From Actinomyces qiguomingii (GTDB lineage Bacteria > Actinomycetota > Actinomycetes > Actinomycetales > Actinomycetaceae): a stretch of DNA of 64,000 bases. The stretch is taken from NCBI RefSeq assembly GCF_004102025.1, contig NZ_CP025228.1:3224001-3288000 (forward strand). Reading direction: 5' to 3'. The translations under genes were made by a program, and so were the position numbers. Positions within the stretch are counted from its first letter, which is position 1, and every line of letters begins with the position of its first letter. Shown one piece after another: positions 43,145-51,476 of the stretch. Under the pieces are notes generated by a model. The model was given only the letters and a program-made list of their open reading frames with translations, had not been told where the DNA came from and did not search any database.

Positions 43145-45481
43145 TCATTGGGCGGTTACCTTTATTCGAGCACTGAAGGGCGCCGCGGAGCTGCCCCCGA
43201 CGGCGACATCAAGGATGGTCTCATCTTGCACCCATTCGCGCGTGGCCGTGGACCAGTAGCGCAGCTGATCCGGTCCGAGAGGGAACTTCACCGTCGCCGT
43301 CTCCCCGGCGGGCACATGCACGCGTCGGAATCCCTTGAGTTCGCACACCGGACGGGTGGCTGTGCCGTAGCGCTGGTGGATGTACAGCTGTACCACCTCA
43401 TCGGCGTCGATACGGGAGGTGTTGGTGACATCCACACTCACCACGGCGGTCTGCCCCACCGCAATACGCTCGGGCGCGCGCACCGGCCCGTAGGCGAAAG
43501 CCGCATAGCTCATGCCGTGTCCAAAGACGTAACGGGGCGCGGTCGAGGCGTCGTTCCAGTATCGGGTGTCCGCGCCTTCGGGGGCGAAGGTGGTGCGATG
43601 CGCGTAGTACTGCGGCACTTGACCGACGTGCTGCGGCCACGTAAATGGCAGACGTCCCGCCGGGGAGATATCCCCGAAAAGGACAGCGGCGACGGCCTCC
43701 CCTCCCCGGGTTCCCGGGTACCAGACCTGCACAACGGCGGCGGCGCCGTCGGCGGGACGCAGATCCAGAGGACGACCGCTCATCACCAGCACCACGGTGG
43801 GGGTCCCGGTCGCGATGACGCGCCGCAGCAGTTCCGGTTGCCGCCCGGGCAGGTCAAGGGTGGAGGCGGAGGACTTCTCACCGATCATGTTCTGGTTCTG
43901 GCCGACCACGACGATCGCCACCTCACTGGCTGCGGCCAGGGCCACGGCGTGGTCGAGTTCCGCATCGGCGTCGAAGTCTTCAGGAGTGGAAGGCAGGAGA
44001 CCTGCGTCCAGAAAGTCGAATGCTGAGGCCTGGGTGCGCTCGGCGGTGGCCAGACCGCGGGCGTAGTCGACGGATACGCCCTGGCCGGCGCGCCGGCGGA
44101 TTCCTTCAAGGATGGAGACGGTCTCCTCCACGTCCTTGTCGAAAACCCACGGGCCGAGCACATCGCGCCTGGAGTCGGCCAGGTCCCCGAGTACGGCGAT
44201 CCGGTGCACGGCACGCTCCCCGTCGTGGCGCAGCGGCAGAGTACCGTCATTTTCCAGCAGCACCAGGGTCTCCTCCGCCGCCCGCCGGGCGGCCTCCCGG
44301 TGCGCGGGGTCATTCAGGACGGCGGAGACGTCGGCCTCGGCGTAGGGGTGTTCGAACAGGCCGAGACGGAATTTGGCTGCCAGCACCCGGCCCGCCGCCG
44401 TGTTCAGCGTGGCCTCGTCAACGCGCCCAGCCTTGAGGGCGGCCGGAAGGTGCTCGTAGGCGGCCGGACCGTTGGCCATCTCCATGTCCAATCCGGCGGC
44501 GAGCGCCCGAGCGGCGCCCTCCGCAGTGTCGGCGACGAGCCGCTGGGCGGTGAGGTTGTTGACGCCGTTGGCGTCGGAGACGACGAAGCCTTTAAAGCCG
44601 AGCTCGCCGCGCAGCACATCGGTCAACAGGTGGCGGTTGGCGGCGGCGGGAACACCGTTGAGGTCCATGTAGGCGGCCATGATGTTGCCCGCACCGGCCT
44701 CGATGGCCGCGTGGAAGGGCGGGTAGTAGACGTTGTGCAGGGCGTCGTCGGACAGGTCGACGTCCTCATAGTCGCGCCCGCCGTCGGCCGCGCCGTAGCC
44801 GGCGAAATGCTTGGGGCCGGACAGGATGGCGTCGGCGGGGAAGGCGGCGGGGCCGGAGGTCGGCTGGACCGCATCCGCGGTTCCCTCGGCTCCGCCTTGG
44901 AAACCGCGCACCTGGGCGGCGGCCATGGCGGCCCCCAGGCAGGGGTCCTCCCCGGCGCCCTCGACGATGCGGCCCCAGCGGGGGTCGCGGGCGATATCGA
45001 CCATGGGGGCGAAAGTCCAGCGGATGCCGACGGCGGCCGCCTCCCGGGCGGCGATGCGCTGTGCGGCCTCAACGCCCGCCGGGTTCCAGGAGGCCGCCGC
45101 GGCTATGGGCACCGGGAAGATGGTGCGCAGGCCGTGGATCACGTCGAAGCCGAACAGCAGCGGTATGCCCCAGCGGCTTCCGGCGATGGCGCGTTCCTGC
45201 AACCGTCGGATGAGTGCGGGATCGGTGACGAACAGCAGGGAGCCCACTTCGCCTCGCTCTAGGGCGGCGCGGATGCGCGCGGGCTGGCGGGCGTGTACCT
45301 GTTGCTCGAGCGGCAGGGAGGCTATCAGTTCCTCGGACACCTCCTCATCGGTCGGGGCCAGGTAAAAGTACTGCTGCAGCTGGCCGATCTTCTCGGATGT
45401 GGACATGCGTCCCAGCAGGTCCTGGACGCGTTGGGAGACGGGCAGAGCTGGGTCCTGGTATGGGTATTCATTGGCGGACAT
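43145..45481 (-). CDS. glycoside hydrolase family 3 beta-glucosidase-like
   Basis: This is a 778-residue protein with its ATG at 45481, 13 bp after the transporter stop and with AAAGG upstream. It has a GH3 barrel (about 15-330), with PKHFAGYGAADGGRDY as the KH block (223-238) and VVSDANGVNNL giving nucleophile Asp303. The alpha/beta sandwich (about 385-600) has the VVGQNQNMIGEKSS region and KSS acid/base loop. A fibronectin III-like domain (about 690-760) ends the protein. It belongs to the large BglX-type group. The last four bases, ATGA, still contain the start codon of a following GH78 gene that is no longer there (see 35088-37502). No signal peptide is visible. Expected activity is release of beta-linked glucose or xylose from imported oligosaccharides. 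Confidence 0.93.
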   Translation of the reverse strand: MSANEYPYQDPALPVSQRVQDLLGRMSTSEKIGQLQQYFYLAPTDEEVSEELIASLPLEQQVHARQPARIRAALERGEVGSLLFVTDPALIRRLQERAIAGSRWGIPLLFGFDVIHGLRTIFPVPIAAAASWNPAGVEAAQRIAAREAAAVGIRWTFAPMVDIARDPRWGRIVEGAGEDPCLGAAMAAAQVRGFQGGAEGTADAVQPTSGPAAFPADAILSGPKHFAGYGAADGGRDYEDVDLSDDALHNVYYPPFHAAIEAGAGNIMAAYMDLNGVPAAANRHLLTDVLRGELGFKGFVVSDANGVNNLTAQRLVADTAEGAARALAAGLDMEMANGPAAYEHLPAALKAGRVDEATLNTAAGRVLAAKFRLGLFEHPYAEADVSAVLNDPAHREAARRAAEETLVLLENDGTLPLRHDGERAVHRIAVLGDLADSRRDVLGPWVFDKDVEETVSILEGIRRRAGQGVSVDYARGLATAERTQASAFDFLDAGLLPSTPEDFDADAELDHAVALAAASEVAIVVVGQNQNMIGEKSSASTLDLPGRQPELLRRVIATGTPTVVLVMSGRPLDLRPADGAAAVVQVWYPGTRGGEAVAAVLFGDISPAGRLPFTWPQHVGQVPQYYAHRTTFAPEGADTRYWNDASTAPRYVFGHGMSYAAFAYGPVRAPERIAVGQTAVVSVDVTNTSRIDADEVVQLYIHQRYGTATRPVCELKGFRRVHVPAGETATVKFPLGPDQLRYWSTATREWVQDETILDVAVGGSSAAPFSARIKVTAQ

Positions 45482-45494
45482 GGCGTCGTACCTT

Positions 45495-46988
45495 TCACGG
45501 CTTGTCGGTGGGGGTGTCGGCGGAGTTGGCGGGGCCGCCGTCAGCGGCCGGCCCGGCGGCAATGCCCTGGGCGGCGCGGCGCTCGGCCAGGTCCTGATTG
45601 ATCTGTGGCAGCAGATCCTCCAGCTTGTAGAAGCGCAGGGTGACCACCATTAGGAGGGCTATCAGCGCCGGAATCCAGGTGAACAGCGCGCGTATGGCGA
45701 AGACGGCGGAGTCCGGTTGCGCATCAAGACCGCCGTCATAGCCGAAGGCGCCGAGGAAGGCTCCGGCGGCGGCCAGGCCCAGACCGGTGCCGATCTTGGC
45801 GGAGAAGGATTGGACCGCGCCCATGACGGACTCCAGGCGCCGGTGGCCCCTCCATTCGTTGTAGGTAGCGCAGTCGATGATGAGTATTCCGATCATGTAG
45901 GACAGCGGCAGCGTGCCCACTCCGATGATGAGGCTACCGATCAGGAGCAGGACGATGTTGGTGCCCGCCAGGAACAGCACACAGTTGCCCAGGACGCACA
46001 CCAGTTGGCCGGCGATTATGATCGAACTGAGCTTGAAGCGTTTCATCAGGGGCGGTATGGCCATCACCGCCGGGATCACCAGCAGGGATGCGAGCGAGAT
46101 CCAGGACTGCAGGCCGATGTCTCCCACGATGTAGCGGAAGTAGTAGGCGGCGGCACCGACGTTCAGAAGCAGATTCTGCAACACGCCCAGCACGAAGATG
46201 ATCCAGATCCACTTGTTGTCGCGCAGGGCGGCGAAGATCTCCCGAAAAGTAACCTTCTCCGCAGTGTCGGCCGACTGGACGACGCTCTCCTTGACGAAGA
46301 CGAAGCGCATCATCCCCAGGACGGCCATCGGCACCGCCAGGGCAAGGATGAACGTGGACCAACGGCCGGGGTCCTTGCCAGCCCAGGCCAGTCCCTGCGG
46401 GATGATCACGGAGATGACGACGACGCCCACGGAGATGAACATGCCGGAGAAGGCCGACACCCTGCCGATGGCCACGCGAGTGGGGAAGGCGAGCGCGGTG
46501 TACAGGGTCTGATTCGCGTGGGCGAGGGTGGCGAAGACGGAGTTGACGAGCGTGTACAAAACGAACAGCAGTGCGGCCTTGGCGCCCAGGGGGAGCCCGG
46601 CGGGGATGGAGAACAGCGCCCAGATGGAGATCCACAGGCCGAGCATGGCGAACTCGTAGGGGCGGGCCCTCCCCCAGCGCGTGTGGGTGCGGTCGATCAT
46701 CCAGCCGGCGACCAGGTCGGTCAAGCCGTCGAAGAGCTTGGAGGCGAGCATGAGCGTGCCCAGCAGGGCCGGATTCATACCGAGAGTGTCGGTGGCATAG
46801 AGGCTGAAGTACCCCAGGATGATGATGTTGGCGGCCAGGGACAGCGCACGTGCGGACCAGCCGAGCCTGACGGGCCAGGAGACGTAGTCGGGATCGGCCC
46901 TCCGGCCGGTTTCCGCCACTGGGCGCCCCTCACGGCCCGGTTCGACGGCGGTGGAGGGCACGGCCCCTCCGGTTGCGGATGCGGTCAT
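45495..46988 (-). CDS. GPH-family glycoside/pentoside/hexuronide:cation symporter
   Basis: This is a 497-residue protein with an ATG at 46988 after GAAGGA. Twelve membrane spans are visible. MIDRTHTRWGRARPYEF (about 97-113) after span 2 is the characteristic GPH/MelB-XynB loop, and AYYFRYIVGD is in the central half. Both termini are hydrophilic: an N-terminal tail of about 40 residues and a C-terminal Ala/Gly/Asp-rich tail. It heads the transporter-GH3 operon and would bring in the glycosides that GH3 cuts. The divergent TetR gene 145 bp away probably controls it. Confidence 0.92.
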   Translation of the reverse strand: MTASATGGAVPSTAVEPGREGRPVAETGRRADPDYVSWPVRLGWSARALSLAANIIILGYFSLYATDTLGMNPALLGTLMLASKLFDGLTDLVAGWMIDRTHTRWGRARPYEFAMLGLWISIWALFSIPAGLPLGAKAALLFVLYTLVNSVFATLAHANQTLYTALAFPTRVAIGRVSAFSGMFISVGVVVISVIIPQGLAWAGKDPGRWSTFILALAVPMAVLGMMRFVFVKESVVQSADTAEKVTFREIFAALRDNKWIWIIFVLGVLQNLLLNVGAAAYYFRYIVGDIGLQSWISLASLLVIPAVMAIPPLMKRFKLSSIIIAGQLVCVLGNCVLFLAGTNIVLLLIGSLIIGVGTLPLSYMIGILIIDCATYNEWRGHRRLESVMGAVQSFSAKIGTGLGLAAAGAFLGAFGYDGGLDAQPDSAVFAIRALFTWIPALIALLMVVTLRFYKLEDLLPQINQDLAERRAAQGIAAGPAADGGPANSADTPTDKP

Positions 46989-47041
46989 GGGATTCCTTCT
47001 GACTTCGGTCGTCGTTGACGAAGATGGATGAATGAAACCGA

Positions 47042-47070
47042 AGTAAAGTATGAAATTGAAACGATGTCAA
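47042..47070 (-). promoter_or_regulatory. promoter of the GPH transporter-GH3 operon with shared TCGTTTCAA motif
   Basis: On the minus strand, TTGACA (47070-47065) and TTTACT (47047-47042) have 17-bp spacing. The -35 region is part of TTGACATCGTTTCAA (47070-47056), which shares TCGTTTCAA with the site just downstream of the GH78 promoter at 22301-22314. The TetR-family gene starts 63 bp away in the opposite direction. A LacI-type protein binding CGTTTCA could also act here. Confidence 0.5.
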
Positions 47071-47132
47071 GAGGTTGACGCCCGGCACTGAGCCCTGCAA
47101 ACTAGTGGCTGCATCGATTTTGGAGGAGGAGC

Positions 47133-47810
47133 ATGCCAACCGCGCAACGCTCCCGCGGCCCGTACGCCAAGACGGCCGCCAAGCGGGAGACGATCGCCCA
47201 TGCGGCCTACGATGTGGTGCAGGAGGTCGGTCACGAGCGCCTCACCACCGCAGCCGTGGCGCAGAAGGCCGACATGGCCGAACGCACCATGCTCTACCAC
47301 TTCCCCAGCCGCGACCACCTGCTAGTTGCGGCCCTGGAGTACTTCGACCAGGTGGTCCAGGGACAGGGCGCACTCGTCGACTTCCGGGAAGGCGAATCCG
47401 CTGGTGAACGGGCGCCCACCGCTCAGGAGGCGGAGGCGGTCATCGCTCGGCTGGTCCGGGGCGCCGCCGGCGACGACGCTCGGCTCCGCCTGTACTGCTA
47501 CCTGGCCGGTCAGGCACAGATTCCTGGTTCTGCGGCGCATGAGCACTTCACTGCTCACTACGCACAGGCCATCACCGGCATCGGCATTCTCATAGGTTCC
47601 CTGCAGCAGCAGGGCCTGGCGCGCGCCGACCGCTCAGCCCGAGCCATGGCGCGCCGCTTCCTGGCTGCCTGGGACGGGCTGCAGCAACTCTGGGTGGTAG
47701 CCCCCGACTTCGATCTGGAGGCGGAGACCCTACACGCATTCGCCGACATAACCGGTCGGGACCTGCTGCGCACCCGTAAAGCCGTGGCAGAGGTGATTCG
47801 CAGCATCTGA
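47133..47810 (+). CDS. TetR-family transcriptional regulator
   Basis: This is a 225-residue protein with an ATG at 47133 after GGAGGAGG. The N-terminal domain has AKRETIAHAAYDVVQEVGHE, then the HTH LTTAAVAQKADMAERTMLYHFPSRDHLL (about 37-64, split across both helices). The C-terminal ligand domain has no recognised subfamily signature. It is divergent from the GPH transporter/GH3 operon and upstream of the (alpha/alpha)6 hydrolase, GH1 and GH2 genes, so it could regulate either side. TetR proteins usually repress until a ligand binds. Confidence 0.9.
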   Translation: MPTAQRSRGPYAKTAAKRETIAHAAYDVVQEVGHERLTTAAVAQKADMAERTMLYHFPSRDHLLVAALEYFDQVVQGQGALVDFREGESAGERAPTAQEAEAVIARLVRGAAGDDARLRLYCYLAGQAQIPGSAAHEHFTAHYAQAITGIGILIGSLQQQGLARADRSARAMARRFLAAWDGLQQLWVVAPDFDLEAETLHAFADITGRDLLRTRKAVAEVIRSI

Positions 47811-47875
47811 CGCCTCGCCCACACCGCCACCCAGATCGAGACCATACAACCCACAGGACAGGACCCGGATCAAAG

Positions 47876-50131
47876 ATGATCGACCGCCAAGCCCTGGTAT
47901 CCCGCCACGATATCCACCTGCACGCCGACTCCCCCGAACTTGTGCTCACGCTGGGCAACGGCGACTTCGCCTTCAGCGCCGACGCCACCGGCCTGCAGAC
48001 CTTCACCTCCCGCCATGACCCTTCCGGCCTGGACCCACACACGCCCGCATCCCTGAGCGCCAGGATCCTCGAGGGCACTACCCAGTCCACCTGGGGCTGG
48101 CACGAGCAGCCCAACCCCTCCGGTCACGCCCTTACCGACGCCATGACCGCCTACAGCACCGCCCGCGGCCCGGTGCGCTACCCGGACCGTCCCTCCCTGC
48201 AGCGGATGATGGAGATCGCCTCCGGGAAGGTAACGCCCGAGCCGCCGGACCTGGCCGGCATGTGGCTCTGTTCCAACCCGCACCGGCTGGACCTGGGACG
48301 CCTGGGGCTGGCCGCGCCCGACCCCTTAGACGGCTCCCCCGGCAACTCCACCGACAACGCCGCCGACGGCACACGGTCGTCGGGAACGGGAACCGCCATA
48401 ACCGAGCTGGAGCACGACGCTCTGACGGGACTGACTGCGCACCTGGACCTGTGGCGCGGGCACCTAAGTTCCACCTTCCGCTTTCGGGACGCCCCCGTGC
48501 AGGTGACCACCGCGGTCGCGGGCCAGGGCGCGATCCTCGGCACCCGGGTGTCCTCCCCGCTGCTGGCCGAAGGCGATCTCGTCCTGCGTCTGACGTTTCC
48601 GGATCCGAATCCGGGCTTCTCCCCGGCGGCCCTGTGGGGGCAGGAGCCCGAAGGCGAAGTGGTCCTGTGCGAGGCCGGGCAGTGGGGCGCCGTCGTCGAG
48701 CGCCGTATCGACACCACCGCCTACCGAATCACGCTCACCTGGGACGCCCCTGCCACAGCGGCCCTGACCGACGCCCGCACCCTGGTACTCGCCCCCGCGC
48801 CCGGGACTGCGGCGCTCGGCGTCGTCGCCGCCTTCGAGCCCACCTCCGGCCCGGGCAGTGAGTTGTATGCGGCACCCGTCACCCCGCCCGACGACGTCGA
48901 CGCCGTTCTCGCCTCCTCCGCCGCCTTCTGGGAGGAGTATTGGCGCTCCGGCGCCGCCGTGGAGCTGGCCGGTTCCACGGACTCGCGTGCCGCCGAACTG
49001 GAACGCCGCATCGTACTGTCCCAGTACCTGCTGCGAACAAGTGGAGGCGGGGCCGCCCCACCGCAGGAGTCCGGCCTGGTGACCAACACCTGGCGCGGCA
49101 AATTCCACCTGGAGATGCACTGGTGGCATGCCGCGCACTTCGCCGCCTGGGGCCGCCCCGAACTCTTGGAGCGATCCTTCGACTGGTACCGGCGCGCATT
49201 GCCAGCGGCGCGGGCCACCGCCGCCACTCAGGGCTGCCGCGGCGCCCGCTGGCCCAAGGAGGTGGGACCGGATGCGCGCGAGGCTCCGGGCGATATTGGG
49301 CCCTTTCTTATCTGGCAGCAGCCCCATCTGCTGTATTTGGCCGAGTTGTGCTGGAACGCCTACGGCACCCGGCCCGAGGCGCAGGCAGCCGCCGGGCGCG
49401 CCCGTCTGCTGGGCGCCGTCGCCGAACTGCTTGATGAGACCGCCGAGTTTATGGCCTCCTTCCCCAACGTCAGCGGCGGAGTCGCCCACCTGGGCCCGCC
49501 GGTGATGCCCGCCCAGGAGTTCTACGACGCCGCCACCACCCGGGACCCCACCTTCGAACTCGCCTACTGGTGGTTCGGCCTGGAGATCGCCCAACGCTTC
49601 CGGCTCCGACGCGGCCTGGGGCGTGAACCGTCCTGGGACGCCGTCCAGGCGGCCCTGCCCGCCCCGGAGCGGGTGGGGGGACGCTACACCGCGGTGGCAG
49701 GTGAATCCGAGGTGCGCACCGACGACCACCCCTCATTCCTGCAGGCCCTCGGGTTCCTGCCGCCCACGCCGCTCATCGACGCGACCGCCATGTCGGCCAC
49801 CTTGGACTGGGTTCGGCGCAGCTGGCAGTGGGACTCGGCCTGGGGCTGGGACTACCCGGTGATGGCGATGACGGCCACACGCCTGGGGCGCCCCGGGGAT
49901 GCCGTGGATCTACTGCTACAGGAGGGTACGAAGAACCGCTACGACGCCGTGGGCAACAACCCGGGCATGGGTTCTATGATCCCCCTGTACCTGCCCGGGA
50001 ACGGCGGTCTGCTCGCCGCCGTCGCCCTCATGGTCGGCGGATGGGAGGGTGCGCCGCAGCATCCCGGCTTCCCCGACGACGGCTCCTGGCGCATCCGTGC
50101 CGAGGGCTTCACACCCTGGCCCTCGGTATGA
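47876..50131 (+). CDS. (alpha/alpha)6-barrel glycoside hydrolase (GH65/GH95-like, family uncertain)
   Basis: This 751-residue protein starts at the ATG at 47876, 65 bp after the TetR stop. The N-terminal half (about 1-370) is a beta-sandwich (LTLGNGDFAFSADATGLQTF). The second half is a six-hairpin barrel with NTWRGKFHLEMHWWHAAHFA (about 405-424), CRGARWPKEVGPD and YDAVGNNPGMGSMIPLY. The HLEMHWWHA block resembles GH65-like and related clan GH-L/GH-M proteins, but I cannot assign one family or the substrate. No signal peptide is present. A 535-bp fragment of this gene occurs at 40649-41183, so it has been copied during the rearrangement. GH1 and GH2 genes follow in the same direction. Confidence 0.75.
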   Translation: MIDRQALVSRHDIHLHADSPELVLTLGNGDFAFSADATGLQTFTSRHDPSGLDPHTPASLSARILEGTTQSTWGWHEQPNPSGHALTDAMTAYSTARGPVRYPDRPSLQRMMEIASGKVTPEPPDLAGMWLCSNPHRLDLGRLGLAAPDPLDGSPGNSTDNAADGTRSSGTGTAITELEHDALTGLTAHLDLWRGHLSSTFRFRDAPVQVTTAVAGQGAILGTRVSSPLLAEGDLVLRLTFPDPNPGFSPAALWGQEPEGEVVLCEAGQWGAVVERRIDTTAYRITLTWDAPATAALTDARTLVLAPAPGTAALGVVAAFEPTSGPGSELYAAPVTPPDDVDAVLASSAAFWEEYWRSGAAVELAGSTDSRAAELERRIVLSQYLLRTSGGGAAPPQESGLVTNTWRGKFHLEMHWWHAAHFAAWGRPELLERSFDWYRRALPAARATAATQGCRGARWPKEVGPDAREAPGDIGPFLIWQQPHLLYLAELCWNAYGTRPEAQAAAGRARLLGAVAELLDETAEFMASFPNVSGGVAHLGPPVMPAQEFYDAATTRDPTFELAYWWFGLEIAQRFRLRRGLGREPSWDAVQAALPAPERVGGRYTAVAGESEVRTDDHPSFLQALGFLPPTPLIDATAMSATLDWVRRSWQWDSAWGWDYPVMAMTATRLGRPGDAVDLLLQEGTKNRYDAVGNNPGMGSMIPLYLPGNGGLLAAVALMVGGWEGAPQHPGFPDDGSWRIRAEGFTPWPSV

Positions 50132-50195
50132 GGGCCGGCGCGCCAAGACTCAACTCCACCGCATTCATCCCGATTTCAATGACGAAAGGAAGATC

Positions 50196-51419
50196 ATGAC
50201 CATCCTGCGCGAAGACTTCATCTGGGGTGCCTCCACCGCCGCCCACCAGGTGGAGGGGGACAACGTCGCCTCCGACTTCTGGGCTGCGGAGCACTCCCCC
50301 GCCGGATTGCTGCCGGAGAAGTCCGGTTCCGCCTGCGACTCCTTCCACCGCTACCGCGAGGACATCCGCCTGGCCGCCGCGGGCGGACTGCGGGCCTACC
50401 GCTTCTCCATCGAGTGGGCGCGCATCGAGCCGGCCGACGGCGAGTTCTCCCGCGCCGCCCTGCTGCACTACCGGGACATGATCGACGCCTGCCACGAGTA
50501 CGGTCTGGAGCCGATCATCACCCTGCACCACTTCACCTGCCCACTGTGGTTCACGCTCGGCGGCGGCATCCAGCGTACGGACGCCGCCGACCGCTTCGCC
50601 GCCTATGTGCGCTACGTGGCGGAAATCCTGCATGACGTGCACTGGATCATCACCATCAACGAGCCCAATATCCTGAACCTGATGAGCGGCCTGACCGCCG
50701 TGGTCGGCAAGTCCGCCGAGGAGCTGCGCGCGGCCGGTTTCGCCCCCACCGAGCAGATGGCCGCCCTGCCTGCCCCGTCCCTGGAGGTGGCACCGAAGCT
50801 GATCGCCATGCACGCCGCCGCCCGCACCGTGCTGCGCGAGGTCACCCCGCAGGCGCGGGTGGGCTGGGCGATCGCCGCCCAGGCCTTCACCCCCACCCCC
50901 GGCAATGAGGAGGTCTTCGAGCGGGTCTTCCACCAGTGGGAGGGCGTCTACCTGGACGCCACCGGCGAGGACGACTTCATCGGCGTGCAGGCCTACACCT
51001 CCCAGCCCGTGGAGGCCTCCGGCCCCGTCCCGCACCCCGACTCGCCCGACAACACGCTGACCGGCTGGGCCTACCGTCCCGACGCGCTGGGCCTCAACCT
51101 GCGCCGCTACTGGGAGCGCTACGGCAAGCCCCTGCTGGTCACGGAGAACGGCATCGCCACCGCCGACGACGCCCGCCGCATCGCCTACACCACCGAGGCG
51201 CTGCGCGGCCTGATCGCGGCCGTTGCCGACGGCGCGGATGTGCGCGGCTACTGCCACTGGTCGCTGCTGGACAACTACGAGTGGGGCCGCTGGGAGCCCA
51301 CCTTCGGGCTGATCGCCGTGGACCGCCAGCGCGACTTCGCCCGCACACCCAAGCCCTCCCTGGCCTGGCTGGGGCGCATCGCCGCCGAGAACGCCGCCTC
51401 GCTGGAGCCCGGCGCCTGA
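50196..51419 (+). CDS. GH1 beta-glucosidase / 6-phospho-beta-glucosidase-like
   Basis: This is a 407-residue protein with an ATG at 50196 after AAAGGAAG. FIWGASTAAHQVEG opens the GH1 barrel, YRFSIEWARIEP follows, and TINEPN (153-158) gives acid/base Glu156. LLVTENGIAT (314-323) gives nucleophile Glu317. GYCHWSLLDNYEWGRWEPTFGL is the conserved C-terminal aglycone region. At 407 residues it is shorter than the usual 440-480. The segment between strands 4 and 6 is reduced. The phosphate-binding Ser-Lys-Tyr motif of 6-phospho enzymes is not seen (EWGRWEPTFGL instead), favouring an unphosphorylated substrate. It is cytoplasmic. Confidence 0.93.
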   Translation: MTILREDFIWGASTAAHQVEGDNVASDFWAAEHSPAGLLPEKSGSACDSFHRYREDIRLAAAGGLRAYRFSIEWARIEPADGEFSRAALLHYRDMIDACHEYGLEPIITLHHFTCPLWFTLGGGIQRTDAADRFAAYVRYVAEILHDVHWIITINEPNILNLMSGLTAVVGKSAEELRAAGFAPTEQMAALPAPSLEVAPKLIAMHAAARTVLREVTPQARVGWAIAAQAFTPTPGNEEVFERVFHQWEGVYLDATGEDDFIGVQAYTSQPVEASGPVPHPDSPDNTLTGWAYRPDALGLNLRRYWERYGKPLLVTENGIATADDARRIAYTTEALRGLIAAVADGADVRGYCHWSLLDNYEWGRWEPTFGLIAVDRQRDFARTPKPSLAWLGRIAAENAASLEPGA

Positions 51420-51476
51420 ACCCGTCGGCCTCGCGCCCACTCGCCCACCCCGTCCGCCTTTTCAAGGAGCCCCATC

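Noticed and set aside
50109..51440. 443-codon minus-strand frame opposite GH1
   Set aside because: It is complementary to a gene with intact catalytic motifs; its Gly/Val/Ala-rich text is typical of antisense frames in high-GC DNA.
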